Numbered from the stretch's first letter, positions 1 to 7,629 are shown. The stretch: 64,000 bases of DNA from Flavobacteriaceae bacterium UJ101 (GCA_001880285.1 CP016269.1:372001-436000), one strand, 5' to 3'. The notes: generated by a model not told the origin, from the sequence alone. Made by a program: numbers and translations.

Positions 1-24
1 AATTTCTTTTGGTAAAATTTTCAT
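1..24 (-). CDS. N-terminus of a gene running off the window edge
   Basis: On the minus strand an ATG at position 24 opens a frame beginning MKILPKEI that stays open to the window edge. It follows the minus-strand symporter gene and an A-rich leader, as expected for a flavobacterial start. Eight codons are too few to identify a product. The call rests only on the start codon, the Lys-rich opening and the shared orientation. Confidence 0.3.
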
Positions 25-45
25 TACTTAATTAATTTTTTAGTT

Positions 46-231
46 TCATTTATTTTTAATTACAGCTAACAGTACTTGCATGATGTGATTGTATCCCAAA
101 GAAGAATCGTTAATGATCTTATTGAGTAGTTTTTCTAAATCATACCCTAACTTTTTAAACACCTAAAACTTGGTAGTTCCTGATGTAAATAAAATGATAT
201 ATACAAATACAATACCACCATGGTCATTCAT
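46..231 (-). pseudogene. Decayed small reading frame with an internal TAG
   Basis: The minus strand holds a frame that starts at an ATG (229-231), reads MNDHGGIVFVYIILF, meets TAG at 163-165, then continues in the same frame as VFKKLGYDLEKLLNK to a TGA at 46-48. The second half has protein-like composition (amphipathic, KLGYDLEKLLNKII). This looks like the C-terminal remnant of a lost gene, not noise. I cannot assign the family; a serine-hydrolase C-terminus was considered but is not demonstrable. The rest of the 315-base gap between positions 24 and 339 shows nothing else I can support. Confidence 0.3.
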
Positions 232-338
232 AAAGGCAAATTACTATCTTGAGAGAAACTGGAGTATGTTAATTTTAAGTTTAAACCAAACTAATATATT
301 CTAATATAAAAATTATTTCTCTTTTTAAGAATACAAGT

Positions 339-1790
339 TTATACAATACTCCCTGTTTTCTTGTTATCACGAATTAATAACAATCCTAAAAACATAATTA
401 ACCCATTATAAATTAATATTTCAAAACCAATTTCATGACCATTTTGATCTGCAAAATATTTAATAAGATACGAAATAACCGGAGCAAAGAAAGCTACCAA
501 AGGAACCCATCGATCTTTTATATTCCATTTGGTAAAAAGACCAAAGGCATACATTCCTAACAAAGGTCCATAAGTATAACCTGCTGCTTTGAATAGTTCC
601 CAAATAACTGATTCATCTTTAAAAGCTTCTTTGAACAGTAAAATAATAAAAATTAAAAGTATACTAAATCCAACATGTACTATTTTACGCAATCTTTTGG
701 CATTTTCTTTGGTTTCTATTTCTAAAATATCTACCGAAAAAGAAGTCGTTAATGAAGTTAGAGCAGAATCGGCACTAGAATAAGCCGCAGCAATTAATCC
801 TAAAATAAAAAAAGCAGATGTAACCTTACCTAATTCAGGTAACATCGCAATCATAGGAAAGAGTTTATCTTTATGAAAATCAAGACCATGTTGTTGTGCA
901 TATTGTGTCAATAGTAAGCCTAAGACCAGAAAAACTAAATTCACAAAAATAAGAACAACACTAAATGAAAGCATGTTTTTTTGTGCTTCTTTTACGTTCT
1001 TACAGCTTAGGTTTTTTTGCATCATATCCTGATCTAAACCTGTCATGGTAATCGTAATAAAAATACCTGCTAAAAAGTTCTTAAGAAAAAATTTACCATC
1101 ATTGGCATCATCAAAAAAGAAAATTTGACTCATTTCAGATTGTAAAACAGATTCAGAAATTGCTGAGAATGAATTCAGTTGTAATGCCCCACTAACAAAA
1201 TAAATGGTTACTCCAACCGCTATTAACATAAAAAGGGTTTGTAAGGTATCGGTCCAAATAATCGTTTTGATTCCTGCCCGAAATGTATAAACCCAAATTA
1301 ATACAATGGTCAAGGTTACAGTTAACCAGTACGGAACATTATATTGATCAAAAATTAACCATTGTAAAACATTGGCCACTAAAAATAATCGAAATGCTGC
1401 ACCAATTGTACGTGAAATTAAAAAAGCTACAGCTCCTGTTTTATAACTAAAAAAGCCAAATCGACCTTTTAAATAACCATAAATAGAAGTTAAATTGAGT
1501 CGATAATAAAGGGGTAATAAAACAAATGAAATAACTAAATAACCAAAAAAATAGCCCAAAACTACTTGCATATAGCTAAATGACTTGGCTTCTACTGCTC
1601 CAGGAACGGAAATAAATGTTACTCCTGATAATGAAGCCCCAATCATTCCAAAGGCTACAATATACCAAGGTGATTCTTTTTTACCTGTAAAAAATGCATC
1701 ATTATCATCTGATTTACCTGTAAAAAACGAAATAGAAATCAAGGCTATGAAGTAACCTATAATTAAAATTACAATTTCCGTTGCTGACAT
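339..1790 (-). CDS. Sodium:solute symporter (SSS family)
   Basis: A 483-residue polytopic inner-membrane protein with about 13 hydrophobic segments. It has the SSS-family signature in the first helices, including GASLSGVTFISVPGAVEA near residues 50-67, which corresponds to the sodium-binding region, and a Tyr/Ser-rich SAAYSSADSALTSL-type segment near residues 335-350. The family imports sugars, amino acids, sialic acid or vitamins with Na+; the substrate cannot be read from the sequence. It is divergent from recR, with 49 bp between the start codons. Length is normal for the family. Confidence 0.85.
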   Translation of the reverse strand: MSATEIVILIIGYFIALISISFFTGKSDDNDAFFTGKKESPWYIVAFGMIGASLSGVTFISVPGAVEAKSFSYMQVVLGYFFGYLVISFVLLPLYYRLNLTSIYGYLKGRFGFFSYKTGAVAFLISRTIGAAFRLFLVANVLQWLIFDQYNVPYWLTVTLTIVLIWVYTFRAGIKTIIWTDTLQTLFMLIAVGVTIYFVSGALQLNSFSAISESVLQSEMSQIFFFDDANDGKFFLKNFLAGIFITITMTGLDQDMMQKNLSCKNVKEAQKNMLSFSVVLIFVNLVFLVLGLLLTQYAQQHGLDFHKDKLFPMIAMLPELGKVTSAFFILGLIAAAYSSADSALTSLTTSFSVDILEIETKENAKRLRKIVHVGFSILLIFIILLFKEAFKDESVIWELFKAAGYTYGPLLGMYAFGLFTKWNIKDRWVPLVAFFAPVISYLIKYFADQNGHEIGFEILIYNGLIMFLGLLLIRDNKKTGSIV

Positions 1791-1839
1791 ATTTTAGCTT
1801 CTTAGTTAAAAATTCTTTCAAATATAGTAAATTTACGCC

Positions 1840-2457
1840 ATGAATTACCCTAGTAAGATTTTAGAAAATGCTGTATACGAAATTTCACAGCTACCTGGAA
1901 TAGGTAAACGTTCTGCGCTACGTTTGGTTTTACATATGCTACGACATGAAAAAGAAGATACAAAACGTTTAGCATTTGCCTTAAATCAATTGGTAGAAGA
2001 GATTAAATATTGCAAGCGGTGTCATAATATTTCAGATATAGAATTATGTGAAATTTGTGCAAATCCTGTAAGAGATCAGTATACCTTATGTATTGTTGAA
2101 GATGTTCGTGATGTTATGGCAATTGAAAATACAGGACAATACAAAGGGTTGTATCATGTATTAGGTGGTATTATTTCACCTATGGATGGTATCGGTCCTG
2201 GACAATTAAATATTCAATCTTTAATTGATCGCATAGAAAAAGAATCCATTAACGAAATTATTTTCGCTTTAAGTTCAACCATGGAAGGGGATACCACTAT
2301 GTTTTATATCTATAAAGTTTTAAAGGAAGTTAATGTAAAAATTTCAACCATTGCAAGAGGAATCTCAGTAGGAGACGAAATCGAGTATGCCGATGAAGTA
2401 ACATTAGGGCGTTCATTACTAAACCGAATTTCATACGAACAGGTTCTAAAAGGTTAG
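1840..2457 (+). CDS. recR: Recombination mediator protein RecR
   Basis: 205 residues, the usual RecR length. In order: helix-hairpin-helix ([19 protein letters not shown], about 17-35), a four-Cys zinc finger ([16 protein letters not shown], about 58-73), and a Toprim domain ([17 protein letters not shown] through [10 protein letters not shown]). RecR acts with RecO and RecF in loading RecA onto SSB-coated single-stranded DNA. The ATG lies 11 nt after a TAAATTTA box that resembles the phylum's -7 promoter element, so the leader is short. A strong hairpin follows at 2486-2514. Confidence 0.96.
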   Translation: MNYPSKILENAVYEISQLPGIGKRSALRLVLHMLRHEKEDTKRLAFALNQLVEEIKYCKRCHNISDIELCEICANPVRDQYTLCIVEDVRDVMAIENTGQYKGLYHVLGGIISPMDGIGPGQLNIQSLIDRIEKESINEIIFALSSTMEGDTTMFYIYKVLKEVNVKISTIARGISVGDEIEYADEVTLGRSLLNRISYEQVLKG

Positions 2458-2485
2458 AATTAAAAAACAATATCTCAAATCTAAA

Positions 2486-2514
2486 AAAGCTGTAAATTAT
2501 TCATTTACAGCTTT
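2486..2514 (+). terminator. 11-bp hairpin downstream of recR
   Basis: A perfect inverted repeat, AAAGCTGTAAA and TTTACAGCTTT, with a 7-nt loop. The same 29 bases occur at 7331-7359 downstream of the intact tRNA-Arg(TCT). This copy is therefore the terminator that once followed the tRNA remnant at 2526-2577, and it may now end recR transcription as well. Confidence 0.75.
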
Positions 2515-2525
2515 CTAATTAGTTG

Positions 2526-2577
2526 TGATCTGAACAGGGATTCGAACCTATGACCGTCTGCTTAGAAGGCAAATTCT
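2526..2577 (-). pseudogene. 3'-half remnant of tRNA-Arg(TCT)
   Basis: The minus strand matches the intact tRNA-Arg(TCT) at 7371-7444 from the discriminator base back through the T arm and anticodon arm, with substitutions and one extra G. It then diverges where the D arm should begin, so there is no D arm and no 5' acceptor strand. It cannot fold as a functional tRNA. The same downstream hairpin follows both copies. See the island entry for interpretation. Confidence 0.85.
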
Positions 2578-2648
2578 AATACATTATATTTATCTAATAA
2601 CCATTGCTTTACATAAATATTTATTTACATTTGAAAACTTTTTAAAAA

Positions 2649-3056
2649 CTATCTTTTAACAGTTCTTTCTTCCCATTCATATTTTTTCACCTTCCAAATG
2701 CCACTTTCTTCATCCAACATTAAAATACCATATGCTATCATGCCTTCTATTTTATATGAATATTTAAAATGAATTTCTGTATCATTCATAAACTTCAATT
2801 CATTAAAGACAAGATTATTTTCTTTATTTAGATCTTTTGATAAAACAACTCCTTCACAATTCAATAAATAATTACCAACCTTCTCTAAATTAACATATAA
2901 AGGTGTTCTTTCTTTAATCTCTCTATGAAAAAAATTATCTGGATCATAAAAAATTTCACAAGGGATTTCTTTAATTTCCTTTACCTCAGAATTTTTTTCT
3001 TTATTACATGAAGTTATTCCTAATAAGATAAAACTAATTATTAAAAATTTGTTCAT
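2649..3056 (-). CDS. Small lipoprotein, unknown function
   Basis: 135 residues. The N-terminus is an SPII signal with lipobox GITSC (Cys17), followed by a Lys/Glu-rich linker (CNKEKNSEVKEIKEI). The mature domain of about 110 residues is mixed alpha/beta by appearance and ends with KKYEWEERTVKR. I do not recognise a family. It is predicted to be anchored in a membrane facing the periplasm or surface. It lies inside the tRNA-bounded island and has no close partner in sequence. Confidence 0.7.
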   Translation of the reverse strand: MNKFLIISFILLGITSCNKEKNSEVKEIKEIPCEIFYDPDNFFHREIKERTPLYVNLEKVGNYLLNCEGVVLSKDLNKENNLVFNELKFMNDTEIHFKYSYKIEGMIAYGILMLDEESGIWKVKKYEWEERTVKR

Positions 3057-3155
3057 AATCCATCTTTTTTAAAACTAATAAGAATATTTATAAATAAAAA
3101 TAGAGTAACTATATGATACATTAGCTACTCTTTCTCAATTTTCAATCAAGAAATA

Positions 3156-3419
3156 TTATTTCTTTACTTTATCTTTAACTTTTTTTAAATACCTTGGAAT
3201 AGTCATAACTAGAGCTGCTATTATTAAGCCTATCTGACTATAACTACTAAAAGTATCACTAAATGTTATTATTTTAAAAATTAAAGTTGAAACTAATATT
3301 AGCAATATAACAGTTTGAAAACCTATTGATTTTACAAAAGAATTATTCTTTCTAAAACTATATGTACCCACCAATAGAAATACGAAAACTATAATCAATA
3401 AAACTAATTTATCATTCAT
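3156..3419 (-). CDS. Small membrane protein, possible partner of the upstream lipoprotein
   Basis: 87 residues from the ATG at 3417-3419. An upstream in-frame ATG at 3473 would overlap the end of the preceding gene and add a non-signal-like leader, so I prefer the inner start (MNDKLVLLIIVF). There are three hydrophobic segments (about 4-20, 30-48 and 55-73) and a basic tail (RYLKKVKDKVKK). It starts 25 bp after the stop of the Cys-bracketed lipoprotein gene, so the two are probably co-transcribed. No family recognised. A self-protection role for a secreted peptide is only a guess from size, topology and position. Confidence 0.6.
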   Translation of the reverse strand: MNDKLVLLIIVFVFLLVGTYSFRKNNSFVKSIGFQTVILLILVSTLIFKIITFSDTFSSYSQIGLIIAALVMTIPRYLKKVKDKVKK

Positions 3420-3444
3420 ATTTTGAATTTTAATACTAAAATAA

Positions 3445-4050
3445 TTAACACTCACTACCACACTGAATAGCATATCCTATAGCAATTGCATCGGCTACAG
3501 GAGCTGGACCATCCGCCAAAGACATAGCAAAAGCTGAAGCTCCACATCCAACAGCACATAACCAACCAGGTACTTCCCAATTAATCTGATCTTGGTTGTC
3601 TGTAGTTTTATCTCCTTCTCCTTTTCCCCCTCCATAAAGAGTATCTATCCCTCTTCTAGAACTAGTATTCACTAGCTCTTTTTCTATCATGTCATATAAT
3701 CCTTCAGAATTTAATACTAGATCATATTTTTTAAACCCTTCATAATTAGAAATACTAACTTTAACTTCCATTAAATCTAAATTGACTTCATAAACCATAT
3801 CATGAACTATATCATTATATTCCTCATTATCAGTTACAATATTTGATATTTGATATATCATATCACCTTCATCAATATCACCACCACTAGCTCTCCTCGA
3901 GCTATTACCTACATTGTTAGAAACAATAGTCTTTTCAAAATTAACAATAGCATTAGAAGAATTAGTTTGTAAAACATTCTCATCTTCTGAACAAGAATAG
4001 TTTAAATTCAGTAAGGACAACGCTAAGAACGTTGTAAATAATTTTTTCAT
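3445..4050 (-). CDS. Lipoprotein with Cys-bracketed, small-residue C-terminus
   Basis: 201 residues. SPII signal with lipobox LNYSC (Cys20), a polar middle with two Ser-Arg-Arg sites (SSRRAS near 51-56, SSRRGI near 130-135), then a Gly-rich linker (YGGGKGEGDK). The last 40 residues are Ala/Gly-rich and hydrophobic, bracketed by two CxxxC pairs: C165-AVG-C169 and C197-GSE-C201, the last Cys being the C-terminal residue. This is the layout of a disulfide-closed helical hairpin, or of a peptide released from a precursor at the Arg-Arg sites. No family recognised; a bacteriocin-like peptide is one possibility. The gene is followed closely by a small membrane protein gene. Confidence 0.65.
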   Translation of the reverse strand: MKKLFTTFLALSLLNLNYSCSEDENVLQTNSSNAIVNFEKTIVSNNVGNSSRRASGGDIDEGDMIYQISNIVTDNEEYNDIVHDMVYEVNLDLMEVKVSISNYEGFKKYDLVLNSEGLYDMIEKELVNTSSRRGIDTLYGGGKGEGDKTTDNQDQINWEVPGWLCAVGCGASAFAMSLADGPAPVADAIAIGYAIQCGSEC

Positions 4051-4153
4051 AATAAAGTGTTTTGTTATACAATAATAATTATTTTTTATATGAAATCAAA
4101 ATTATTATAAACAATATATTACACCTAACGGTTTCCCGTAATGAAGTACTTTT

Positions 4154-4615
4154 TTAAAACTCCCTTACCAAACTAACCACCTGCCCTAAATACAATACGG
4201 TATCTTCTTCAGCTATTGAAACAGGTTTGTATTTGGTATTATCAGGACTCAATGTATTTTGGTCTTTTGTTTTAAGGAAACGTTTTACTGTAAAAGCATC
4301 TGAATTTAATGAAGCAATGACAATCTTATTATGCGTTATAGGAAGATCGGAACGTACAATTAAAATATCACCTTCAATTAAAGTTGGTTCCATACTATCC
4401 GATTTTACACGTACTAAATACGTGCTTTCAGGCTTGGAAAGAAATTTTTCATCCAACGATAAAGGAAGCTCTGTAAAATCTTCAGCAGGTGAAGGAAATC
4501 CTGCTTGTACTCCATCAGAATAATATTTCACATAGACTTTCATCCCATCTGTTTTAAATGGTATAAGCTCTATTTCTGAATCTTTTGATATGTTATGGAT
4601 ATTGATTAGTTTCAT
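4154..4615 (-). CDS. umuD: UmuD-like S24 autoprotease subunit of translesion polymerase
   Basis: 153 residues. The segment QAGFPSPAEDF (37-47) matches the UmuD self-cleavage region, with Ala38-Gly39 in place of Cys-Gly. The nucleophile is Ser74 (SDSMEPT) and the general base Lys111 (FTVKRF). The Gly39-Ser74 and Ser74-Lys111 spacings (35 and 37) equal those of Escherichia coli UmuD. The family is cleaved in a RecA-dependent manner during the SOS response and then partners UmuC. The start codon overlaps the umuC stop by 4 nt, so translation is coupled. Here umuC precedes umuD, the reverse of E. coli. Confidence 0.9.
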   Translation of the reverse strand: MKLINIHNISKDSEIELIPFKTDGMKVYVKYYSDGVQAGFPSPAEDFTELPLSLDEKFLSKPESTYLVRVKSDSMEPTLIEGDILIVRSDLPITHNKIVIASLNSDAFTVKRFLKTKDQNTLSPDNTKYKPVSIAEEDTVLYLGQVVSLVREF

Positions 4616-5853
4616 ACCTCTAACAATTCATTCCAATGGGTTGTATAACGTCTAGAAAGATGATTCTGATTCATCTTCCATGTACGTTGCAAATCTTGTG
4701 AGGCCAATTTAAGATGAAATCCTTGAGTACGCAAATGATCCATAGCTTGCATTAATTTGGAATCTTCTTTTTCTCTAGAGAATAAATTAAGCTGCTTTAC
4801 TTTGGCATCGGATAAATTCATTACCACTACTCCTGCCCTTTTATAGGAATAACCTTCTTTGTAAATCGCTTTTAATGCTTGTACGGCGTACTTAGAAATC
4901 ACAAAATCAGAATTTGAACCGTCTGGAATTTGAACTACCGTAGATTTATAATATTGTGGTTGCTCTTTTTTATGACCGTTCGTATAAATAAAAGCCATTA
5001 TAGCATGTGCCTGACTTTCTTGCTTTCTTAGTTTTTGAGCACATGTAATAGCAAAAGTGGTAATACGTTCCCGAAGATTATCATAATCATCATACTCCTG
5101 CTCAAAAGTACGTGTAGTGGCAATATTTTTCTTTTTGCTAAAATCATCTAAACCTAAAACACTTTCCCCTTCTAATTCTTTTTTTAGTCTCAATCCTACT
5201 ACAGAGAATTTAGATCGTACCCAACTATCATGACATTGGGTAAACTCATAGGCTGTATGAATACCGTATCTCTTTAATTTTTCTGCATTTCTTCTTCCTA
5301 CTCCCCAAACATCACCTATTTTAAGCCATTTCAAAGCTTTTATTTTCTTTTCTTCTGAATCGATTATATAAACACCTTGGGTTCGTTCAGGAAACTTCTT
5401 TGCAATTCTATTAGCTACTTTTGAAAGTGCTTTGGTAGGCCCAATTCCTACCGAAACTGGAATATGGGTTCTCTTAAAAACATCTTCTCGCATCTTTAAG
5501 CAATAATCATTTAAGTTATGGTTTTCATAACCGTTGAATTGCAAAAAGGATTCATCAATAGAATAGATTTCAATATCTGGGCAATACTCAATTAACACAG
5601 ACGTTACACGATTGCTAAAGTCTCCATATAAGGCATAGTTGGAAGAAAAAACGTGTACGTTATTTGTTTTAAATACCTTTTTATATTTGAATGCAGGCGC
5701 TCCCATAGGCACAAAAGGTTTCACTTCGTTGCTACGCGCAATCACACAACCGTCATTATTGGACAAAACCGCAATGGGTTTACCTTGTAATTGAGGACGA
5801 AATACACGTTCACAAGATGCGAAAAAATTATTGCAATCAACTAGGGCGTACAT
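4612..5853 (-). CDS. umuC: Y-family DNA polymerase UmuC
   Basis: 413 residues from the ATG at 5851-5853 (MYALVDCNNFFASCERVF). Ten extra in-frame codons upstream are not conserved in character, and the family begins at MxALVD. Catalytic acidic residues are visible at Asp6 and in SIDESFLQF. The helix-hairpin-helix (WGVGRRNAEKL), the little-finger region (KNIATTRTFEQEY) and the C-terminal DUF4113-like tail (RTWKMNQNHLSRRYTTHWNELL) are all present. It makes error-prone translesion DNA with cleaved UmuD. Palindromes at the start codon and about 100-140 bp upstream may be operator sites. It lies in the tRNA-bounded island; umuDC pairs commonly travel on mobile DNA. Confidence 0.93.
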   Translation of the reverse strand: MYALVDCNNFFASCERVFRPQLQGKPIAVLSNNDGCVIARSNEVKPFVPMGAPAFKYKKVFKTNNVHVFSSNYALYGDFSNRVTSVLIEYCPDIEIYSIDESFLQFNGYENHNLNDYCLKMREDVFKRTHIPVSVGIGPTKALSKVANRIAKKFPERTQGVYIIDSEEKKIKALKWLKIGDVWGVGRRNAEKLKRYGIHTAYEFTQCHDSWVRSKFSVVGLRLKKELEGESVLGLDDFSKKKNIATTRTFEQEYDDYDNLRERITTFAITCAQKLRKQESQAHAIMAFIYTNGHKKEQPQYYKSTVVQIPDGSNSDFVISKYAVQALKAIYKEGYSYKRAGVVVMNLSDAKVKQLNLFSREKEDSKLMQAMDHLRTQGFHLKLASQDLQRTWKMNQNHLSRRYTTHWNELLEV

Positions 5854-5866
5854 ACTGCAATAGTAT
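5852..5866 (-). promoter_or_regulatory. Inverted repeat over the umuC start codon
   Basis: ATACT-N5-AGTAT spans the start codon of umuC. Its position would allow a repressor to block transcription or translation initiation. Binding by LexA or another SOS regulator is inference only. Confidence 0.3.
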
Positions 5867-5953
5867 AAAAAAACCGCTAACATAATGTCGCGATTATGAG
5901 GCTCATTTTTGTCTATTCTATTTATAAAAAAAACAATAAATATGATTTTTAAC

Positions 5954-5993
5954 TATACGTATATGCAATTACTTATAGTCATTGTATGCATAC
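5954..5993. promoter_or_regulatory. Two 10-bp palindromes upstream of umuC
   Basis: TATACGTATA (5954-5963) and GTATGCATAC (5984-5993) are each perfect palindromes. Their centres are 30 bp apart, close to three helical turns, so they present on the same face of the DNA. They are the main structured sequence in the 147-bp gap between the hydrolase stop and umuC, and are the best candidates for SOS-type operators. Confidence 0.4.
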
Positions 5994-6000
5994 GTTTTTA

Positions 6001-6999
6001 TCAATTTTCATTTATCCAACTCAAAAAGTCTTTGAATATATCATCCCAATGATCTTCAAATTTTCCATTTTCTAATTCTTTTCCAAATGCGTGATCTAAA
6101 TCTAGATAAGTTTTAAAAGTTAAATTGTTTTTTTTGTTTCTTATAAATTCCACTGGTATTAAATAGGCTGATTCTAATGCTACTGCTTGGTCTTTTGTTC
6201 CAATTGCTACGAATAATGGCTTATCAATTTGTAATAAATTTTCAACTGGTGGCTCAGAAAAAGAACTCCAGCGCTTATAACTGTTATTTTTCCCTTCCCA
6301 AAATTTATCTGTCGCATTTGGATTTGCCATGATCTTTTTAAATTCTTCAAGAATTGAATTTATTTCCACTTGGGCTTTTTCTTCACTAATCAGTCCTTTG
6401 TCCACTTTTTTTCTTATAAACGTAATGAAATCGATAAGTTGTGTATTTCCTCCCCCTGACCAATATCCAAAGTGGGTGACATCTTCATTAATCGTACCTA
6501 ATTTAGCGACAACATCACTTCCTTCAGAATGCCCAAGTGCAATTATTTTTTCAAATTGATTCTTGTTATTTCTAGTTAGATCTTTTATAACTTGATCTAC
6601 TTGAAAAGTTCTATAACTTAATGTCTGATTTTCAAAATATGATTCTGGAATTGGAAATTCTTCATCCATTTTCGTTAAGAAAGGAAATCCTTTTTTAGAA
6701 ATGACAACAAATAAGTAATCATCAGGAAATAAATTAAAATCAAGAGGAATGACCGTACCAATATAGGTTTTATTATCTTCCTCCATTGTTTGGTAAAGAG
6801 ACATTGCTTTTGAACCTTGAAGATAAATTAGAACATTCTTAGTGGAATCAATACCTTTTTTTGAATAAGTATGATAATTTATTGTATCATTAGGTATTAT
6901 AATAGAATAATGCTTAAACGCTTTTAAATATTTAGTTCTTTGTCCAAACGAAAAAGAACAAGTAATTATGGATAGAAATAAAATTGTGAATGACTTCAT
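6001..6999 (-). CDS. Secreted alpha/beta hydrolase
   Basis: 332 residues with a Sec signal peptide ending near SFSFGQ (about residue 20). The nucleophile elbow GHSEG places Ser158. A candidate acid lies in FVAIGTKDQAV and a candidate His in LDLDHAFG near the C-terminus, so a complete Ser-Asp-His triad is likely. The family includes esterases, lipases and acyl-transfer hydrolases; the substrate is unknown. Predicted periplasmic or exported. It is upstream of umuC in the same orientation, but the 147-bp gap with palindromes suggests separate transcription. Confidence 0.75.
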   Translation of the reverse strand: MKSFTILFLSIITCSFSFGQRTKYLKAFKHYSIIIPNDTINYHTYSKKGIDSTKNVLIYLQGSKAMSLYQTMEEDNKTYIGTVIPLDFNLFPDDYLFVVISKKGFPFLTKMDEEFPIPESYFENQTLSYRTFQVDQVIKDLTRNNKNQFEKIIALGHSEGSDVVAKLGTINEDVTHFGYWSGGGNTQLIDFITFIRKKVDKGLISEEKAQVEINSILEEFKKIMANPNATDKFWEGKNNSYKRWSSFSEPPVENLLQIDKPLFVAIGTKDQAVALESAYLIPVEFIRNKKNNLTFKTYLDLDHAFGKELENGKFEDHWDDIFKDFLSWINEN

Positions 7000-7080
7000 A
7001 TAATAAGTTTTTAATTTATTTAAAAGACTCCTATAAAGGTGGAGTGTTGCAATTTTTATTTTATTCTACTACAAATTTTC

Positions 7081-7224
7081 TCAAATATATGCTACACTGT
7101 TGGTTTGCATCTTCGGTACAACTTCAACCTTCACTTTCGTCCTTCCTTCCGATAATATAATCTTTATTGGAAAGCCTTCACTTGACTCGCTATATTTATA
7201 TGACTCAATCTTCCCTTTGATCAT
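7081..7224 (-). pseudogene. 47-codon frame, possible integrase N-terminal stub
   Basis: An ATG (7222-7224) opens a 47-codon frame ending TGA at 7081-7083. It starts MIKGKIESYKYSESSEGF and contains FPIKIILSEGRTKVKVEV. That block resembles the N-terminal arm-type DNA-binding region of Bacteroidota tyrosine recombinases (Pro-Ile, then alternating hydrophobics, then a Lys-rich turn). It sits between the hydrolase gene and the terminator of the intact tRNA-Arg, where the integrase of a tRNA-targeted element would begin. The resemblance is by eye and weak; it could equally be a small unknown gene. Apart from this and the terminator, nothing else is visible in the 371 bp between 6999 and 7371. Confidence 0.3.
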
Positions 7225-7330
7225 AACTTAATATACGAAAATTTGAAAACTTTTGGTGCTTTTTCGGGGTGTTTTGACACTATTTTGAGTAAAATGAAAG
7301 AGATAAAAACATCAAATTCAGACAAAAAAT

Positions 7331-7359
7331 AAAGCTGTAAATTATTCATTTACAGCTTT
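7331..7359 (-). terminator. Terminator of the Ser-Pro-Arg tRNA operon
   Basis: A perfect 11-bp stem with a 7-nt loop, 11 bp downstream of the tRNA-Arg 3' end. It is identical to the hairpin at 2486-2514. Confidence 0.85.
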
Positions 7360-7370
7360 TTAATTAATTG

Positions 7371-7444
7371 TGATCTGGACAGGATTCGAACCTGTGACCG
7401 TCTGCTTAGAAGGCAGATGCTCTATCCAGCTGAGCTACCAGACC
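7371..7444 (-). tRNA. tRNA-Arg (anticodon TCT)
   Basis: 74 nt. Acceptor strands GGTCTGG and CCAGATC pair with one G-U. The anticodon loop CTTCTAA gives anticodon TCT, and the T arm carries GGTTCGAATCC. Discriminator A; CCA is not encoded. It is the last gene of a three-tRNA operon and the probable target site of the adjacent island, since its 3' half is repeated at 2526-2577. Confidence 0.96.
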
Positions 7445-7462
7445 AACCTTGTATTATTATTG

Positions 7463-7536
7463 TCGGGGTACCAGGACTCGAACCTGGGACCTCCACGTCC
7501 CAAACGTGGCGCGCTAGCCAACTGTGCTACACCCCG
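7463..7536 (-). tRNA. tRNA-Pro (anticodon TGG)
   Basis: 74 nt. The anticodon stem CCACG/CGTGG closes the loop TTTGGGA, giving anticodon TGG. The T arm is GGTTCGAGTCC. The acceptor begins CGGGGTG, typical of tRNA-Pro; CCA is not encoded. It lies between tRNA-Ser and tRNA-Arg. Confidence 0.96.
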
Positions 7537-7545
7537 AAAAATTTG

Positions 7546-7629
7546 CGGAGAGACGGGGACTCGAACCCCGGCAACGGTTTCCCGTTGACAGATTAGCAAT
7601 CTGCTGCATTACCACTCTGCCACCTCTCC
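7546..7629 (-). tRNA. tRNA-Ser (anticodon GCT)
   Basis: 84 nt with the long variable arm expected of serine tRNA (CAACGGGAAACCGTTG forms its own stem). The anticodon loop TTGCTAA gives GCT. Discriminator G; CCA is not encoded. It is the first gene of the tRNA operon. Confidence 0.96.

Larger units (their letters stand above)
2486..7421. mobile_element. Putative island bracketed by tRNA-Arg 3'-half repeats
   Basis: Direct repeats of about 92 bp lie at 2486-2577 and 7331-7421. Each contains the terminator hairpin plus the 3' half of tRNA-Arg(TCT), with about seven differences including one inserted G. The intact tRNA sits at one end and the truncated copy at the other, as when an integrative element uses a tRNA 3' end as its attachment site. 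The enclosed genes are accessory in character (lipoproteins, umuCD, a hydrolase). No complete integrase is present; a 47-codon frame at 7081-7224, next to the intact end, may be its stub. A tRNA-region duplication followed by decay is the alternative. Confidence 0.5.

Noticed and set aside
2526-2577. A fourth tRNA-Arg gene
   Set aside because: No D arm or 5' acceptor strand, plus an inserted G; it cannot fold into a cloverleaf.
3420-3473. A longer N-terminus for the small membrane protein
   Set aside because: It would overlap the end of the preceding gene and does not look like a signal peptide; the ATG at 3417-3419 is better placed.
5854-5883. Ten extra codons at the umuC start
   Set aside because: The UmuC family begins at MxALVDxNNFF, which matches the ATG at 5851-5853.
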